DNA of 64,000 bases from NCBI RefSeq assembly GCF_002362255.1, contig NZ_LPVV01000023.1, forward strand, positions 62,001 through 126,000, given 5' to 3'. The DNA is from Microbacterium sp. SZ1. Its GTDB lineage: Bacteria; Actinomycetota; Actinomycetes; Actinomycetales; Microbacteriaceae. The translations under genes were made by a program, and so were the position numbers. Below are positions 1 to 8,273 of this stretch, one piece after another. The notes beneath the pieces are model-generated. The model did not search any database. It was not told the DNA's origin and saw nothing but the letters and a program-made list of their open reading frames with translations. Position 1 is the stretch's first letter; each line of letters starts with the position of its first letter.

Positions 1-233
1 GGGTCGTCGACGTCGGCGACTGCGCTGACCTCGCGCCAGGCGTCGGCGATCGCGGCCGAGCGAGCACGACCCGTCCCCCCGGGAACGGTGATGGTCTGCA
101 CGACGTCGTCTCCGACCGCGACGATGCCGTCGCCGCGGCGCAGCCAGGCGAGCGGACGGGCGGGGTCGGCGTAGGCGAGGAGGTCTTCGATCGGGTCGAT
201 CTCTCGGGTCCGCACGACCAGCCTGCTGCTCAC
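1..233 (-). CDS. menF: Isochorismate synthase, N-terminal part (partial)
   Basis: This gene runs off the left edge, so only about 77 N-terminal residues are visible. The reading frame starts at GTG 233-231 and contains the segment RPLAWLRRGDGIVAVGDD, typical of the N-terminus of actinobacterial isochorismate synthases, which convert chorismate to isochorismate for menaquinone synthesis. The menaquinone methyltransferase and polyprenyl synthase on the other side of the promoter support the assignment. A TAGGCT box (complement of 240-245) ends exactly 6 nt before the GTG and no Shine-Dalgarno is present, so a leaderless transcript is likely. The catalytic chorismate-binding domain is outside the window. 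Confidence 0.7.
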   Translation of the reverse strand, partial: MSSRLVVRTREIDPIEDLLAYADPARPLAWLRRGDGIVAVGDDVVQTITVPGGTGRARSAAIADAWREVSAVADVDD

Positions 234-293
234 CCTCTCAGCCTAGTTCGGTCCATGGGCCCAGGGTCGCGCCCCTCGGCCTACGCTGAGCAC

Positions 294-857
294 ATGAGTG
301 ATGCCCGTCCCGACCCCGGTGCCGAGATGATCTTCCAGTGGCGCAAGTGGGATGGGTCGCCGCACTGGCGTCACGACTGCGTGTACCTGGGCGCGGACGA
401 GTGGGGCGACTGGATCGGCCAGCCCACCGGCTGGCCGAGCGTTCGGCCCGGCGCGTCGTTCATCGCGGAGACGCCCAACGTCACCCTTGTCCCGCGGCGC
501 ACCGATTTCGCGCTCACGGTGAATCGCGCGCACCCGAGGGGCATGCGCATCTACATCGACCTCGGGTGGGACGTGCGGTGGTCCGACGACCCCCTCCTCG
601 CGACGGGCATCGACATGGACCTCGACGTCGTGCGCGTCGTGGGGGAACGGGGCACGTGGGTCGACGACCGTGACGAGTGGGCCGAGCACAGCGCGCAGTT
701 CGGATATCCCGACGCTGTGCGGGAGCAGCTGGAAGCCCTCGCCCTCGACCTCGAGCAGCGGGTGCGGGCGCAGGTCGCTCCGTTCGACGACGCGACCGCG
801 GATGCCTGGCTCGATCGGCTGGAGGCTCTGGGGCTCGCGCCCAGGCCTCGCGCCTAG
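294..857 (+). CDS. DUF402 domain protein
   Basis: A 187-residue cytosolic protein of the DUF402 family, which includes FomD and nucleoside di/triphosphate phosphatases (Ntdp). The conserved core is seen as MRIYIDLGWDVRW followed by DMDLDVVRV, the acidic metal-binding strand pair of the family. A later helical part, roughly residues 140-180, is usual for the fold. I chose ATG 294 rather than the in-frame upstream start at 255 because a TACGCT box (282-287) ends 6 nt before it, a leaderless arrangement. It is divergent from menF and its stop codon overlaps the promoter box of the next gene. The substrate cannot be told from sequence. Confidence 0.8.
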   Translation: MSDARPDPGAEMIFQWRKWDGSPHWRHDCVYLGADEWGDWIGQPTGWPSVRPGASFIAETPNVTLVPRRTDFALTVNRAHPRGMRIYIDLGWDVRWSDDPLLATGIDMDLDVVRVVGERGTWVDDRDEWAEHSAQFGYPDAVREQLEALALDLEQRVRAQVAPFDDATADAWLDRLEALGLAPRPRA

Positions 858-866
858 ACTGGACGC

Positions 867-1601
867 GTGACCCCGAACGATGACAACCGCGCCGACCTCG
901 GCAAGGACCCCTCCCGCGTGAGCGGCATGTTCGATCAGGTCGCAGCGGGCTACGACCGGACGAACACCGCGATGACGATGGGCAACGACGCGCTGTGGCG
1001 CGCGGCGACGACGCGGGCCGTCGCGCCCAAGCCGGGAGAGAAGATCCTCGACCTCGGTGCAGGCACGGCGTCGTCCTCCGCCTCTCTCGCCCGCAGCGGT
1101 GCCGAGGTGGTGGCCGCGGACTTCTCGCCCGGCATGCTGGCCGAGGGTCAGCGTCGCCACGGACGCATGCGCAACCTCTCCTTCGTGCAGGCCGATGCGA
1201 CCGACCTCCCTTTCGGCGACGACGAGTTCGACGCTGTGACGATGTCGTATGCCCTGCGCAACGTGAACGACCCGAAGAAGGCGCTGCGCGAGCTGTTCCG
1301 CGTCACCAAGCCGGGCGGCCGTCTCGTCATCAACGAGTTCTCGACGCCTCCCCGTCCGCTCTTCCGCTCCGCCTACCGCTTCTACAACGCACAGGTGCTG
1401 CCCCGGGTGGCTCGGGTCGCCGGCACGAACGGCGCCGCCTACGACTACCTCAACGAGTCGATCAGGGAGTGGCCCGACCAGAAGACCCTCGCCGCCTGGA
1501 CCCGGGATGCCGGGTGGACCGATGTCGCGTACCGCAACCTGTCCTTCGGGATCGTCGCCCTGCACCGGGCCCGCAAGCCGAAGTCCGGCGCAGCGGCGTG
1601 A
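867..1601 (+). CDS. menG: Demethylmenaquinone methyltransferase
   Basis: This 244-residue SAM-dependent methyltransferase (UbiE/MenG family) performs the last step of menaquinone synthesis, C-methylation of demethylmenaquinone. SAM motif I LDLGAGTA lies at residues 61-68, followed by an acidic strand end (VVAADFS) and the family segments YALRNVNDP and KPGGRLVINEFS. The length is normal for the family. It starts at GTG 867; a TAGACT box at 855-860 ends 6 nt upstream and shares its TAG with the stop codon of the preceding DUF402 gene. A polyprenyl synthase follows 44 bp downstream, so ring methylation and side-chain synthesis sit together. Confidence 0.92.
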   Translation: MTPNDDNRADLGKDPSRVSGMFDQVAAGYDRTNTAMTMGNDALWRAATTRAVAPKPGEKILDLGAGTASSSASLARSGAEVVAADFSPGMLAEGQRRHGRMRNLSFVQADATDLPFGDDEFDAVTMSYALRNVNDPKKALRELFRVTKPGGRLVINEFSTPPRPLFRSAYRFYNAQVLPRVARVAGTNGAAYDYLNESIREWPDQKTLAAWTRDAGWTDVAYRNLSFGIVALHRARKPKSGAAA

Positions 1602-1645
1602 CCCCGACGGCGAATCCTCTCGGCGGACGACGGTAGGCTGAACCC

Positions 1646-2707
1646 GTGACTTCGAGCCGCGTAGCCCCGGGTTCGCGACTGGCGAGCCGTCTCGGTTTCA
1701 GCGACCGCATCTTCATCGGCACCGCCGGTCGTCGCATCGCGCAGGCCATCGAAGACGGACTGGAGCTCGTCGAGACGGGTCTCGCGGATGACGTGCGGGT
1801 CGCCGACCCGCTGGCCGACGCCGCGAGCCGCTACCTCTACGAGGCAGGCGGCAAGCGCATCCGCCCCGTGCTCACGCTCCTCGCCGCGCAGCTCGGCGAC
1901 GGCAACACCGAGCAGGTCATCGACGTGGCCAAGGCGCTCGAGATCACGCATCTGGGCTCGCTCTACCACGACGACGTCATGGATGGAGCGGACCGCCGCC
2001 GCGGCGTCCCGGCCGCGCAGACCGTGTGGGGCAACAACATCGCCATCCTCACCGGTGACATCCTCTTCTCCCGCGCGAGCCAGCTCATGTCGCGGCTCGG
2101 GGAGCGCGCGATCCGTCTGCAGGCCGACACGTTCGAGCGTCTCGTGCTCGGTCAGATGCACGAGACGATCGGCGCGCAGCCCGATGACGATCCCATCGAC
2201 TTCTACATCCAGGTGCTGGCCGACAAGACGGGTTCGCTCATCGCGGCGGCGACGCAGGGCGGCGTGATCTTCTCGAACGCCCCCTCGGAGTACGAGGAGC
2301 CCCTGCGCGTCTACGGCGAGAAGATCGGTGTGGCCTTCCAGCTGCTCGACGACGTCATCGACCTGTCGGCGAAGCCGGAGGACACCGGCAAGGTGCCCGG
2401 CACGGACCTGCGCGCGGGCGTGCCGACAATGCCCTACCTGCTGCTGAAGGCCGAGACGGATGCCGCCTCGGTCGCCCTCGCCGCGCGCATCGACGACGGC
2501 GTGGCACGAATCGCCGCGGGCGAGGACCCGTCGATCCTCGACGACGCTCTCGCCGAGCTGCGCGATCACGCAGGCACCGAGAAGACCCTCGCGCTCGCGC
2601 ACTCCTGGACGCGCGACGCGATCGACGCGCTCACCCCGCTTCCGCGGGGTACCGTGCGCGAGGCGCTGACCCGTTTCGCAGAGACCCTCGTCGAACGCTC
2701 CAGCTGA
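1646..2707 (+). CDS. Polyprenyl diphosphate synthase (menaquinone side chain)
   Basis: A 353-residue trans-polyprenyl diphosphate synthase that chains isopentenyl diphosphate onto an allylic primer. The first aspartate-rich motif is DDVMD at residues 109-113 and the second DDVID at 235-239; GGKRIRP near residue 70 binds isopentenyl diphosphate. Its place after menG suggests it makes the long side chain of menaquinone (hepta- to octaprenyl type), but chain length cannot be read directly. The GTG 1646 start is preceded by a TAGGCT box (1634-1639) with a 6-nt gap and no ribosome binding site, a leaderless pattern. No truncation or frameshift is seen. Confidence 0.92.
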   Translation: MTSSRVAPGSRLASRLGFSDRIFIGTAGRRIAQAIEDGLELVETGLADDVRVADPLADAASRYLYEAGGKRIRPVLTLLAAQLGDGNTEQVIDVAKALEITHLGSLYHDDVMDGADRRRGVPAAQTVWGNNIAILTGDILFSRASQLMSRLGERAIRLQADTFERLVLGQMHETIGAQPDDDPIDFYIQVLADKTGSLIAAATQGGVIFSNAPSEYEEPLRVYGEKIGVAFQLLDDVIDLSAKPEDTGKVPGTDLRAGVPTMPYLLLKAETDAASVALAARIDDGVARIAAGEDPSILDDALAELRDHAGTEKTLALAHSWTRDAIDALTPLPRGTVREALTRFAETLVERSS

Positions 2708-2764
2708 CGATGCGCGGCCGCGTGGCCGCCCGAGCCGGACGTGACGGCAAACGAAAGGATCACC

Positions 2765-4138
2765 ATGACCAAGCTCAGACTGGCCATCGTCGGGGCGGGT
2801 CCCGCCGGGATCTACGCCGCAGACATCCTCCTCAAAGCCGAGCGCAAGTTCGACGTGTCCATCGACCTGTTCGAGCAGCTGCCTGCACCCTACGGGCTGG
2901 TGCGCTACGGCGTGGCTCCCGACCACCCGCGCATCAAGGGCATCATCACGGCGCTCCGCGACGTGCTCGACCGCGGCGACATCCGCCTCTTCGGCAACGT
3001 CAGGTTCGGCGAGGACATCACCCTCGACGACCTGAAGAAGCACTACAACGCGGTGATCTTCGCCACCGGCGCCATCCGCGACACGACGCTCGACATCCCG
3101 GGGATCGACGCGGTCGCCTCGTACGGCGCGGCCGACTACGTGAGCTGGTTCGACGGGCATCCCGACGTGCCGCGCGAATGGCCGCTGGATGCGGCATCCG
3201 TCGGCGTCCTCGGCAACGGGAACGTGGCGCTCGACGTCGCCCGCATGCTGGCGAAGCACGCCGAGGATCTTCTGGTGACCGAGGTCCCCGAGAACGTCTA
3301 CCAGGGATTGCAGGCCAGCCAGGTCACGGATGTGCACGTCTTCGGTCGCCGCGGGCCGGCGCAGGTGAAGTTCACTCCGCTCGAGCTGCGCGAGCTCGGC
3401 GAGCTCCGCGACGTCGACATGGTGGTCTACGACGAGGACTTCGATTACGACGAGGCGTCGAAGGATGCCGTGGCCAGCAACAAGCAGGTCATGGTGATCG
3501 ACCGCATCCTGCAGTCCTGGCGCAAGCGTGACTCGGTGAACAACGCCGGCGGTACGGCATCCCGCCGTCTGCACCTGCACTTCTGGGCGCGTCCGGTCGA
3601 GGTGCGCACCGACGAGTCGGGCCGGGTGGCCGCGCTCGTCTACGAGCGCACGCAGCCCGACGGCCAGGGCGGAGCGGTCGGCACCGGCGAGATGCGCGAG
3701 GTTCCGCTGCAGGCGCTCTACCGTGCGATCGGGTACTTCGGCTCGCCGCTGCCCGGCGTCCCCTTCGACAAGAAGCACGGCGTGATCCCGAACCGGGAGG
3801 GGCAGGTGCTGGCGAAGGACTCGAACCAGCAGCTGCCGGGCGTCTACGCCACCGGCTGGATCAAGCGCGGGCCGGTCGGCCTCATCGGCCACACGAAGTC
3901 GGATGCCATGGAGACCGTGCGTCACATCATCAACGACCAGGGGTCCTGGTGGCACCCGGAGGACCCGTCCGAGGATGCCGTCGTCGCACTGCTGCAGGAG
4001 CGCGGTGTGAAGTGGACGGACCTCGACGGCTGGCACCGCCTCGACGAGCATGAGATCGGCCTTGGCACGCCGCAGGAACGGGCCCGCGTCAAGGTCGTCC
4101 CGCGCGAGGAGATGGTGCGCGTCTCCCGCGGGGAGTGA
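2765..4138 (+). CDS. fprA: FprA-type ferredoxin/adrenodoxin-NADP reductase
   Basis: A 457-residue flavoprotein of the adrenodoxin reductase family that moves electrons between NADPH and ferredoxins. It shows the FAD dinucleotide motif GAGPAGIYAA near residue 10, the family signature APYGLVRYGVAPDHP at about 40-60, and an NADP-binding segment GNGNVALDVAR near 155. The FAD-closing segment ATGWIKRGPVGLIGHTK is present. ATG 2765 is chosen over the upstream GTG 2741 because GAAAGGA stands just before it. The 57-bp gap after the polyprenyl synthase leaves room for its own promoter or read-through. Confidence 0.93.
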   Translation: MTKLRLAIVGAGPAGIYAADILLKAERKFDVSIDLFEQLPAPYGLVRYGVAPDHPRIKGIITALRDVLDRGDIRLFGNVRFGEDITLDDLKKHYNAVIFATGAIRDTTLDIPGIDAVASYGAADYVSWFDGHPDVPREWPLDAASVGVLGNGNVALDVARMLAKHAEDLLVTEVPENVYQGLQASQVTDVHVFGRRGPAQVKFTPLELRELGELRDVDMVVYDEDFDYDEASKDAVASNKQVMVIDRILQSWRKRDSVNNAGGTASRRLHLHFWARPVEVRTDESGRVAALVYERTQPDGQGGAVGTGEMREVPLQALYRAIGYFGSPLPGVPFDKKHGVIPNREGQVLAKDSNQQLPGVYATGWIKRGPVGLIGHTKSDAMETVRHIINDQGSWWHPEDPSEDAVVALLQERGVKWTDLDGWHRLDEHEIGLGTPQERARVKVVPREEMVRVSRGE

Positions 4139-4200
4139 CCGTCACCGGATCGTTGCCCGCCGGCCGCGTGTTGCAGTGAGCGCGTCGATAGCCTGAGCGC

Positions 4201-5241
4201 ATGCGACTGCGTCCTCTTCTCGTCCTGGGAGCGGCCGCCGCGTTGCTCGTCTCCGGTTGCGCCCCGGAGCCGACTCCCGAACCGACGCGCACCTCCTCTG
4301 CGTCGACGCCGACTCCCACCGCCACACCGATGCCGGACCCCGTCGTCGCACCCGAGACGGCGTTCGACGTGAGCTGCGACGACGTCGCGGCCGAGATGGC
4401 CGGGCTCGTCGGAGAGCCGTCGACCGCCGTGCAGCCGGTGATGTCGCTGGTCTCGCAGATGGGATGGGTGCCTGGACCGGGGCAGCACATGTTCCAGCGT
4501 GCTGGGGGGATCGCCTGTTCAGCGGGAGACGAGGAGCGCGGCTGGGAGGTGACGATGGTCCCCGATGCGTCCACCGTCATCGCTGGAGCGACGGAGCGAG
4601 GCGGGTACTACGGGGAGGTCTCGAACTGCGACGATGGCGGATACTGCTGGTTCGAGTTCGCCGACGGGGAGGCACTGCTGTCGGCGTCGGTGCGAGACCC
4701 GGCCATCGGCGCGGCGGATACCGCTCGGATCGATCATGCGCTCCGGCGACTCGTGGCGGCGGCGTCCGCCAGTCTGCGAGAGGTCGAGTATGTCGACAGT
4801 GAGATCGTGGGGGCCCCTTGTGAGCGATTCCTCACCGAGGAGGACGTGAACACCCTGCTCGGCGTCGACGACGCTGTGCTCGTCTCGGAGTTCGGCGGAT
4901 GGGGGATCCCTTCCGAGGTCTACCAGGTGATCAACGGCTCTCGCCTGTGCCATTACTCCCAGTCCGGCGGCGAGTACGGCGCGAGCTACGCGACGATCAC
5001 GACGCTGCCGGCGGGGGCGTGGGCGTTCATCGGGCAGGGGGGTGCCGACTCCGCGGTGAAGGGAGCGGATGCCGCGAAGACGAGCTCCGGGGATCACGGC
5101 GAGAACATCCTCGACCTTCGTGTGGGCCCCGATTGGATCCGCATCACGACCTACGACAACGGGGCGGGTGCTCTCGACCCGCACCCCCTCGCCGAGAAGG
5201 TCGCGCGGAACCTGACCGTCGGGCCGACCGCACCGCAGTAG
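4201..5241 (+). CDS. Secreted lipoprotein with two similar halves, function unknown
   Basis: A 346-residue predicted lipoprotein. The N-terminus is a lipoprotein signal with lipobox LVSGC (Cys at residue 20), then a Thr/Pro/Ser-rich linker to about residue 48. The rest appears to be two related halves: each opens with a Cys followed by an acidic helix-like stretch (SCDDVAAEMAGLVG and PCERFLTEEDVNTLLG), and there are further paired cysteines. This recalls DUF3558-type actinobacterial lipoproteins, but I cannot assign a family. A TAGCCT box at 4189-4194 ends 6 nt before ATG 4201, a leaderless arrangement. The role is unknown. Confidence 0.75.
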   Translation: MRLRPLLVLGAAAALLVSGCAPEPTPEPTRTSSASTPTPTATPMPDPVVAPETAFDVSCDDVAAEMAGLVGEPSTAVQPVMSLVSQMGWVPGPGQHMFQRAGGIACSAGDEERGWEVTMVPDASTVIAGATERGGYYGEVSNCDDGGYCWFEFADGEALLSASVRDPAIGAADTARIDHALRRLVAAASASLREVEYVDSEIVGAPCERFLTEEDVNTLLGVDDAVLVSEFGGWGIPSEVYQVINGSRLCHYSQSGGEYGASYATITTLPAGAWAFIGQGGADSAVKGADAAKTSSGDHGENILDLRVGPDWIRITTYDNGAGALDPHPLAEKVARNLTVGPTAPQ

Positions 5242-5269
5242 ACGAGGCGCCGTCGGCTAGCCTGGCGGC

Positions 5270-6277
5270 ATGGCTGACTGGATCCCGGACGTCCTCGGCG
5301 ACGAGTTCGAGCAGCTGACCCTCGACCTCGATGCCGACGACGAGGGTCCCGTGGTCGCGACCCTGGTTCGAGCGCTTCCGCCGGAGTCCGCTTGGTGGGG
5401 TCGCGTCCTCGGACGCCGGAGAGTACTCCATGACGCCGATGTCCTGTACGTGCACGGCTGGTCCGACTACTTCTTCCAGAAGCGCCTCGCGCGGTTCTGG
5501 ACGTCGAGGGGAGCGCGGTTCTTCGCGCTGGACCTCCGAAAGTACGGTCGCAGCCTGCGCGACGGCCAGACACCCGGGTACATCACCGACCTGGCGACGT
5601 ACGACGAAGACATCGCCGCTGCGCTCGACGCGATGGGTCGCGGTCAGGACGGAGCGGCATCCGAGCGGCAGCTGGTGCTGCTCGGGCACTCGACGGGTGG
5701 TCTGACCCTCAGTCTCTGGGCGGCACGGCATCCGAAGACGGCGGACGCCGTGATCCTTAACAGCCCGTGGCTGGAATTCCAGGTCGCGTCCGCGCGACCG
5801 CTCATCGCTCCGGTCGCCGAGTTGCAGGCGCGCTGGGCGCCCCGAGACGTGGCGCCGCAGGTCGACCTCGGTTTCTACACCCGAGCCCAACAGGAGGTGG
5901 CCGACGACACCGACCCGATGGACATCGATCTCGCGTGGCGTCCGGCGCAGACCATGGCCGTGCACGCGGGGTGGTTCCACGCGATCCTCGTCGGGCACGG
6001 AGCGGTCGCCGCGGGATTGGCGATCGATGCCCCCGTGTGCGTGCTGCTCTCCGCACGGTCGGCACCGCCGACCAGGTGGTCGGAGGTCCTCACACGGGTC
6101 GACTCCGTCCTCGTGGTCGACGACATTGCTCGCGCGTCCCTCAAGCTCGGGCCGTCGGTCACGGTCGAGCGGATCGAGGGCGCTCTGCACGATGTGTTCC
6201 TCTCCCGCCATGAAGCGCGCGACGAGGCCTACGAGAGGCTCGAACGGTGGGTGACCGGGTGGTCCGCCACGAGATGA
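5270..6277 (+). CDS. Alpha/beta hydrolase
   Basis: A 335-residue alpha/beta-hydrolase fold protein of the serine aminopeptidase/lysophospholipase (S33-like) group. The nucleophile elbow GHSTGG places the catalytic serine at about residue 141, the oxyanion segment YVHGWSDYF is near residue 65, and the likely catalytic histidine is in GALHDVFLS near the C-terminus. No signal peptide is seen, so it should be cytosolic. A TAGCCT box (5258-5263) ends 6 nt before the ATG, again leaderless. It is convergent with the GntR gene, 25 bp away. The substrate is unknown. Confidence 0.88.
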   Translation: MADWIPDVLGDEFEQLTLDLDADDEGPVVATLVRALPPESAWWGRVLGRRRVLHDADVLYVHGWSDYFFQKRLARFWTSRGARFFALDLRKYGRSLRDGQTPGYITDLATYDEDIAAALDAMGRGQDGAASERQLVLLGHSTGGLTLSLWAARHPKTADAVILNSPWLEFQVASARPLIAPVAELQARWAPRDVAPQVDLGFYTRAQQEVADDTDPMDIDLAWRPAQTMAVHAGWFHAILVGHGAVAAGLAIDAPVCVLLSARSAPPTRWSEVLTRVDSVLVVDDIARASLKLGPSVTVERIEGALHDVFLSRHEARDEAYERLERWVTGWSATR

Positions 6278-6302
6278 GAGGCGTCTGACGAGCGGCCTCG
6301 GA

Positions 6303-6941
6303 TCAGACGTAGTGCATCGCTCGTGCGAGGCGCTCCGCCGCGTCGGCATCGGCGGTCAGCACGGCCTCCCGGAAGTCGCGGTAGATGCCCAGCATCCGCT
6401 CGTGGTCGGCAGCCGGCACGCGCCATGCCCGAAGGTTCCTCGCGAGCGCCATGCTCGCGTCGTTCAGGAGGAACTGATGCTGCGCGTTGCGGCTTCGGCC
6501 GCTCAGGAACGCGAACACCGCCCAGCGACTCTCGAAGACGTGGTCATGGGGCGAGATTCCTCTCGACATCTCGTCGATCAGCTCGGCGAGGCGGTCGCGG
6601 TCCTCGTTGGACATCCTGGCGACTCCCATCCGTGCCGCCATACCCGCCTGATAGCCGGCGAATTCCAGGGTCTGCTCGACGACCTCGGGCGACACGGCGG
6701 TCACCTCGGTGTAGCGGCTCGGGTACATCGTGACGAGCCCGAGGCGCTCGAGCCTCTGCAGCGCCTCGCGCACCGGAGTGCGAGAGACGTGGAGTTCTTC
6801 GGCCACGTCGACATCGCGGATGCGGTGCCCCGGCGGTAGTTCGCCGTCGACGATCTGCGCACCGATGTGCTGGAAGACCTCCTCGGCCAGGAGCTGCTTT
6901 CCTTCCCGCATGGTCTTCATCGAGTTGGTCCTGCTCTTCAT
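6303..6941 (-). CDS. GntR family transcriptional regulator (FCD type)
   Basis: A 212-residue one-component regulator. The N-terminal winged helix-turn-helix (about residues 10-75) has the GntR signature LHVSRTPVREALQRLERLGLV. The remaining helical part, rich in Arg and Asp, fits an FCD ligand-binding domain, commonly for small carboxylates or sugar acids. I place the start at ATG 6941, preceded on the minus strand by GGTGGGG; in-frame ATGs at 6980 and 6920 are alternatives. No metabolic genes lie beside it, so its targets are likely elsewhere. A 28-bp inverted repeat about 105 bp upstream (7046-7073) is a candidate operator. Confidence 0.88.
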   Translation of the reverse strand: MKSRTNSMKTMREGKQLLAEEVFQHIGAQIVDGELPPGHRIRDVDVAEELHVSRTPVREALQRLERLGLVTMYPSRYTEVTAVSPEVVEQTLEFAGYQAGMAARMGVARMSNEDRDRLAELIDEMSRGISPHDHVFESRWAVFAFLSGRSRNAQHQFLLNDASMALARNLRAWRVPAADHERMLGIYRDFREAVLTADADAAERLARAMHYV

Positions 6942-7424
6942 GGATTTGTCCCCACCTACGTTCCCGGATCCGAGCCCCATGAAGCGCGCGGACGGGCCGC
7001 TAGATCACGAAGTCGTTCGTCGTGCCAATACCCCACAGGCGCTCTCCGTGAGCGCACGAGAATGTGCTCACGGCGGGGCACCATCGTGGAACCACGCCGA
7101 TGAGTCCGCGGTGGCGAACGCGCCAGGTGCTCGTCAACCGCAGACGATGCCGAGCGCGGAGATGCCTGCACCTCCGCCCACACAGGGGGGTCGGAGGAGC
7201 GCGAAGCCATCAAAGGACTCGCAGCGTGTCGTGCCTCGACTCATCGTCGGCCGCATCAGGATGCGACGTTTCAAGTGTCGGGCACGAGAACCCGTATATC
7301 GGTATGCGATCGGGATCTGTGGATAATGTGCTACCGCCGCGCAGGAAAAATCCTGATGTGTCGCCGGGGGCGGCCGGTATGGCGAGTGATCGGCCGGCCG
7401 GGGGAGAAGGAGGAGGGGACCGCG
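6942..7424. other. Gene-free interval upstream of the GntR gene
   Basis: About 480 bp with no convincing gene on either strand. Open frames here are Arg/Pro-rich shadows without ribosome binding sites or leaderless boxes. The only clear structure is the 28-bp inverted repeat at 7046-7073. The interval is slightly less GC-rich than its neighbours, with A/T-containing stretches near 7285-7330. Confidence 0.6.
7046..7073. promoter_or_regulatory. Inverted repeat, candidate operator
   Basis: Perfect 8-bp arms CCGTGAGC and GCTCACGG with a 12-nt spacer lie about 105 bp upstream of the GntR gene start. The size fits a dimeric regulator site; a hairpin with no nearby gene end is less likely. Function is inferred only. 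Confidence 0.35.
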
Positions 7425-7913
7425 TCAGCGGTAGTTGATGAACTGCAGGTCGATGTCGAGGTCGGATCCCTTGAGGAGGGCGATCACGGCCTGCAGGTCG
7501 TCTCGGCTCTTCGACTGCACGCGCAGCTCGTCGCCCTGGATCTGGCTCTTGACACCTTTCGGGCCCTCATCGCGGATGATCTTGCTGATCTTCTTCGCGT
7601 TCTCCGAGGAGATCCCGTCCTTGAGGGACGACACGATGCGGAACTCCTTGCCGCTTGCGAAAGGGTCGCCCGACTCGAGGCTCTTGAGAGAGATGCCGCG
7701 CTTGATGAGCTTGGACTGGAAGACGTCGAGGACTGCGTTCGCCCGTTCCTCCGTGTTGGCGGTGATCAGCACCTGCTCGCCGCTCCAGGCGATCGACGCA
7801 CCGGTGCCTTTGAAGTCGTAGCGCTGCTCGATCTCCTTGCGGGCCTGGTTGAGGGCGTTCTCGGCCTCCTGGTGATCCACTTTCGAGACGATGTCAAAGG
7901 AACTGTCAGCCAT
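7425..7913 (-). CDS. yajQ: YajQ family nucleotide-binding protein
   Basis: A 162-residue member of the YajQ/DUF520 family, small cytosolic proteins with two ferredoxin-like folds; some members bind cyclic di-GMP or nucleotides. The N-terminal signature [17 protein letters not shown] and the internal [11 protein letters not shown] are clear, and the C-terminal [10 protein letters not shown] is the typical family end. The start is ATG 7913; on the minus strand a TACACT box ends 6 nt upstream, a leaderless pattern. The open frame extends far upstream on the same strand only because stop codons are rare at this GC content. No operon partners are seen. Confidence 0.95.
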   Translation of the reverse strand: MADSSFDIVSKVDHQEAENALNQARKEIEQRYDFKGTGASIAWSGEQVLITANTEERANAVLDVFQSKLIKRGISLKSLESGDPFASGKEFRIVSSLKDGISSENAKKISKIIRDEGPKGVKSQIQGDELRVQSKSRDDLQAVIALLKGSDLDIDLQFINYR

Positions 7914-7999
7914 AGGGAGAGTGTAACGATCGGAGACGCGTGAAGCATGCGTCGGCGTTGCCTCCTCGTTTCCGTGCGCGCCGGTCGTACCGTGGAGGC

Positions 8000-8152
8000 A
8001 TGGCACGGGTAGGGGGACGGAATCTGGCGATGAGCTGGATCGCGGGTGTGCTGTGCACGGGCGTGATCCTGGGTCTCCTCTGGCTCGCGATCCCCATAGT
8101 GCCCACCCTCGCGACGTTCGCCGGCGACACTCTGCGAACGCTGCTTCCCTGA
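8000..8152 (+). CDS. Small single-pass membrane protein
   Basis: A 50-residue predicted membrane protein: a short basic N-terminus (MARVGGRN) and one hydrophobic segment from about residue 10 to 35. The start at ATG 8000 is supported by a TACCGT box (7988-7993) ending exactly 6 nt upstream; an upstream in-frame start at 7940 lacks such support. A 10-bp hairpin at 8175-8208 follows the stop. The function is unknown, and it could be a small stress or envelope peptide. Confidence 0.55.
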   Translation: MARVGGRNLAMSWIAGVLCTGVILGLLWLAIPIVPTLATFAGDTLRTLLP

Positions 8153-8174
8153 CGGCCGTCGAGCGCCTGAATCC

Positions 8175-8208
8175 GCGTGCCGACCGGTCGGGCGACACGT
8201 CGGCACGC
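8175..8208. terminator. Hairpin, likely terminator
   Basis: Perfect 10-bp arms GCGTGCCGAC and GTCGGCACGC with a 14-nt loop lie 22 bp after the small membrane protein gene. There is no T-run, which is common for actinobacterial terminators. Confidence 0.5.
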
Positions 8209-8273
8209 CTCCGGGGGCGCGCCGACGCGCGGCGGTAATCTCGCAGAGCACACATCCGATGAGAGGCGCACCC

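Noticed and set aside
1445..4051. 868-residue open frame on the minus strand over the polyprenyl synthase and fprA
   Set aside because: It is a shadow of two well-supported genes, with no start signal and a composition typical of antisense frames.
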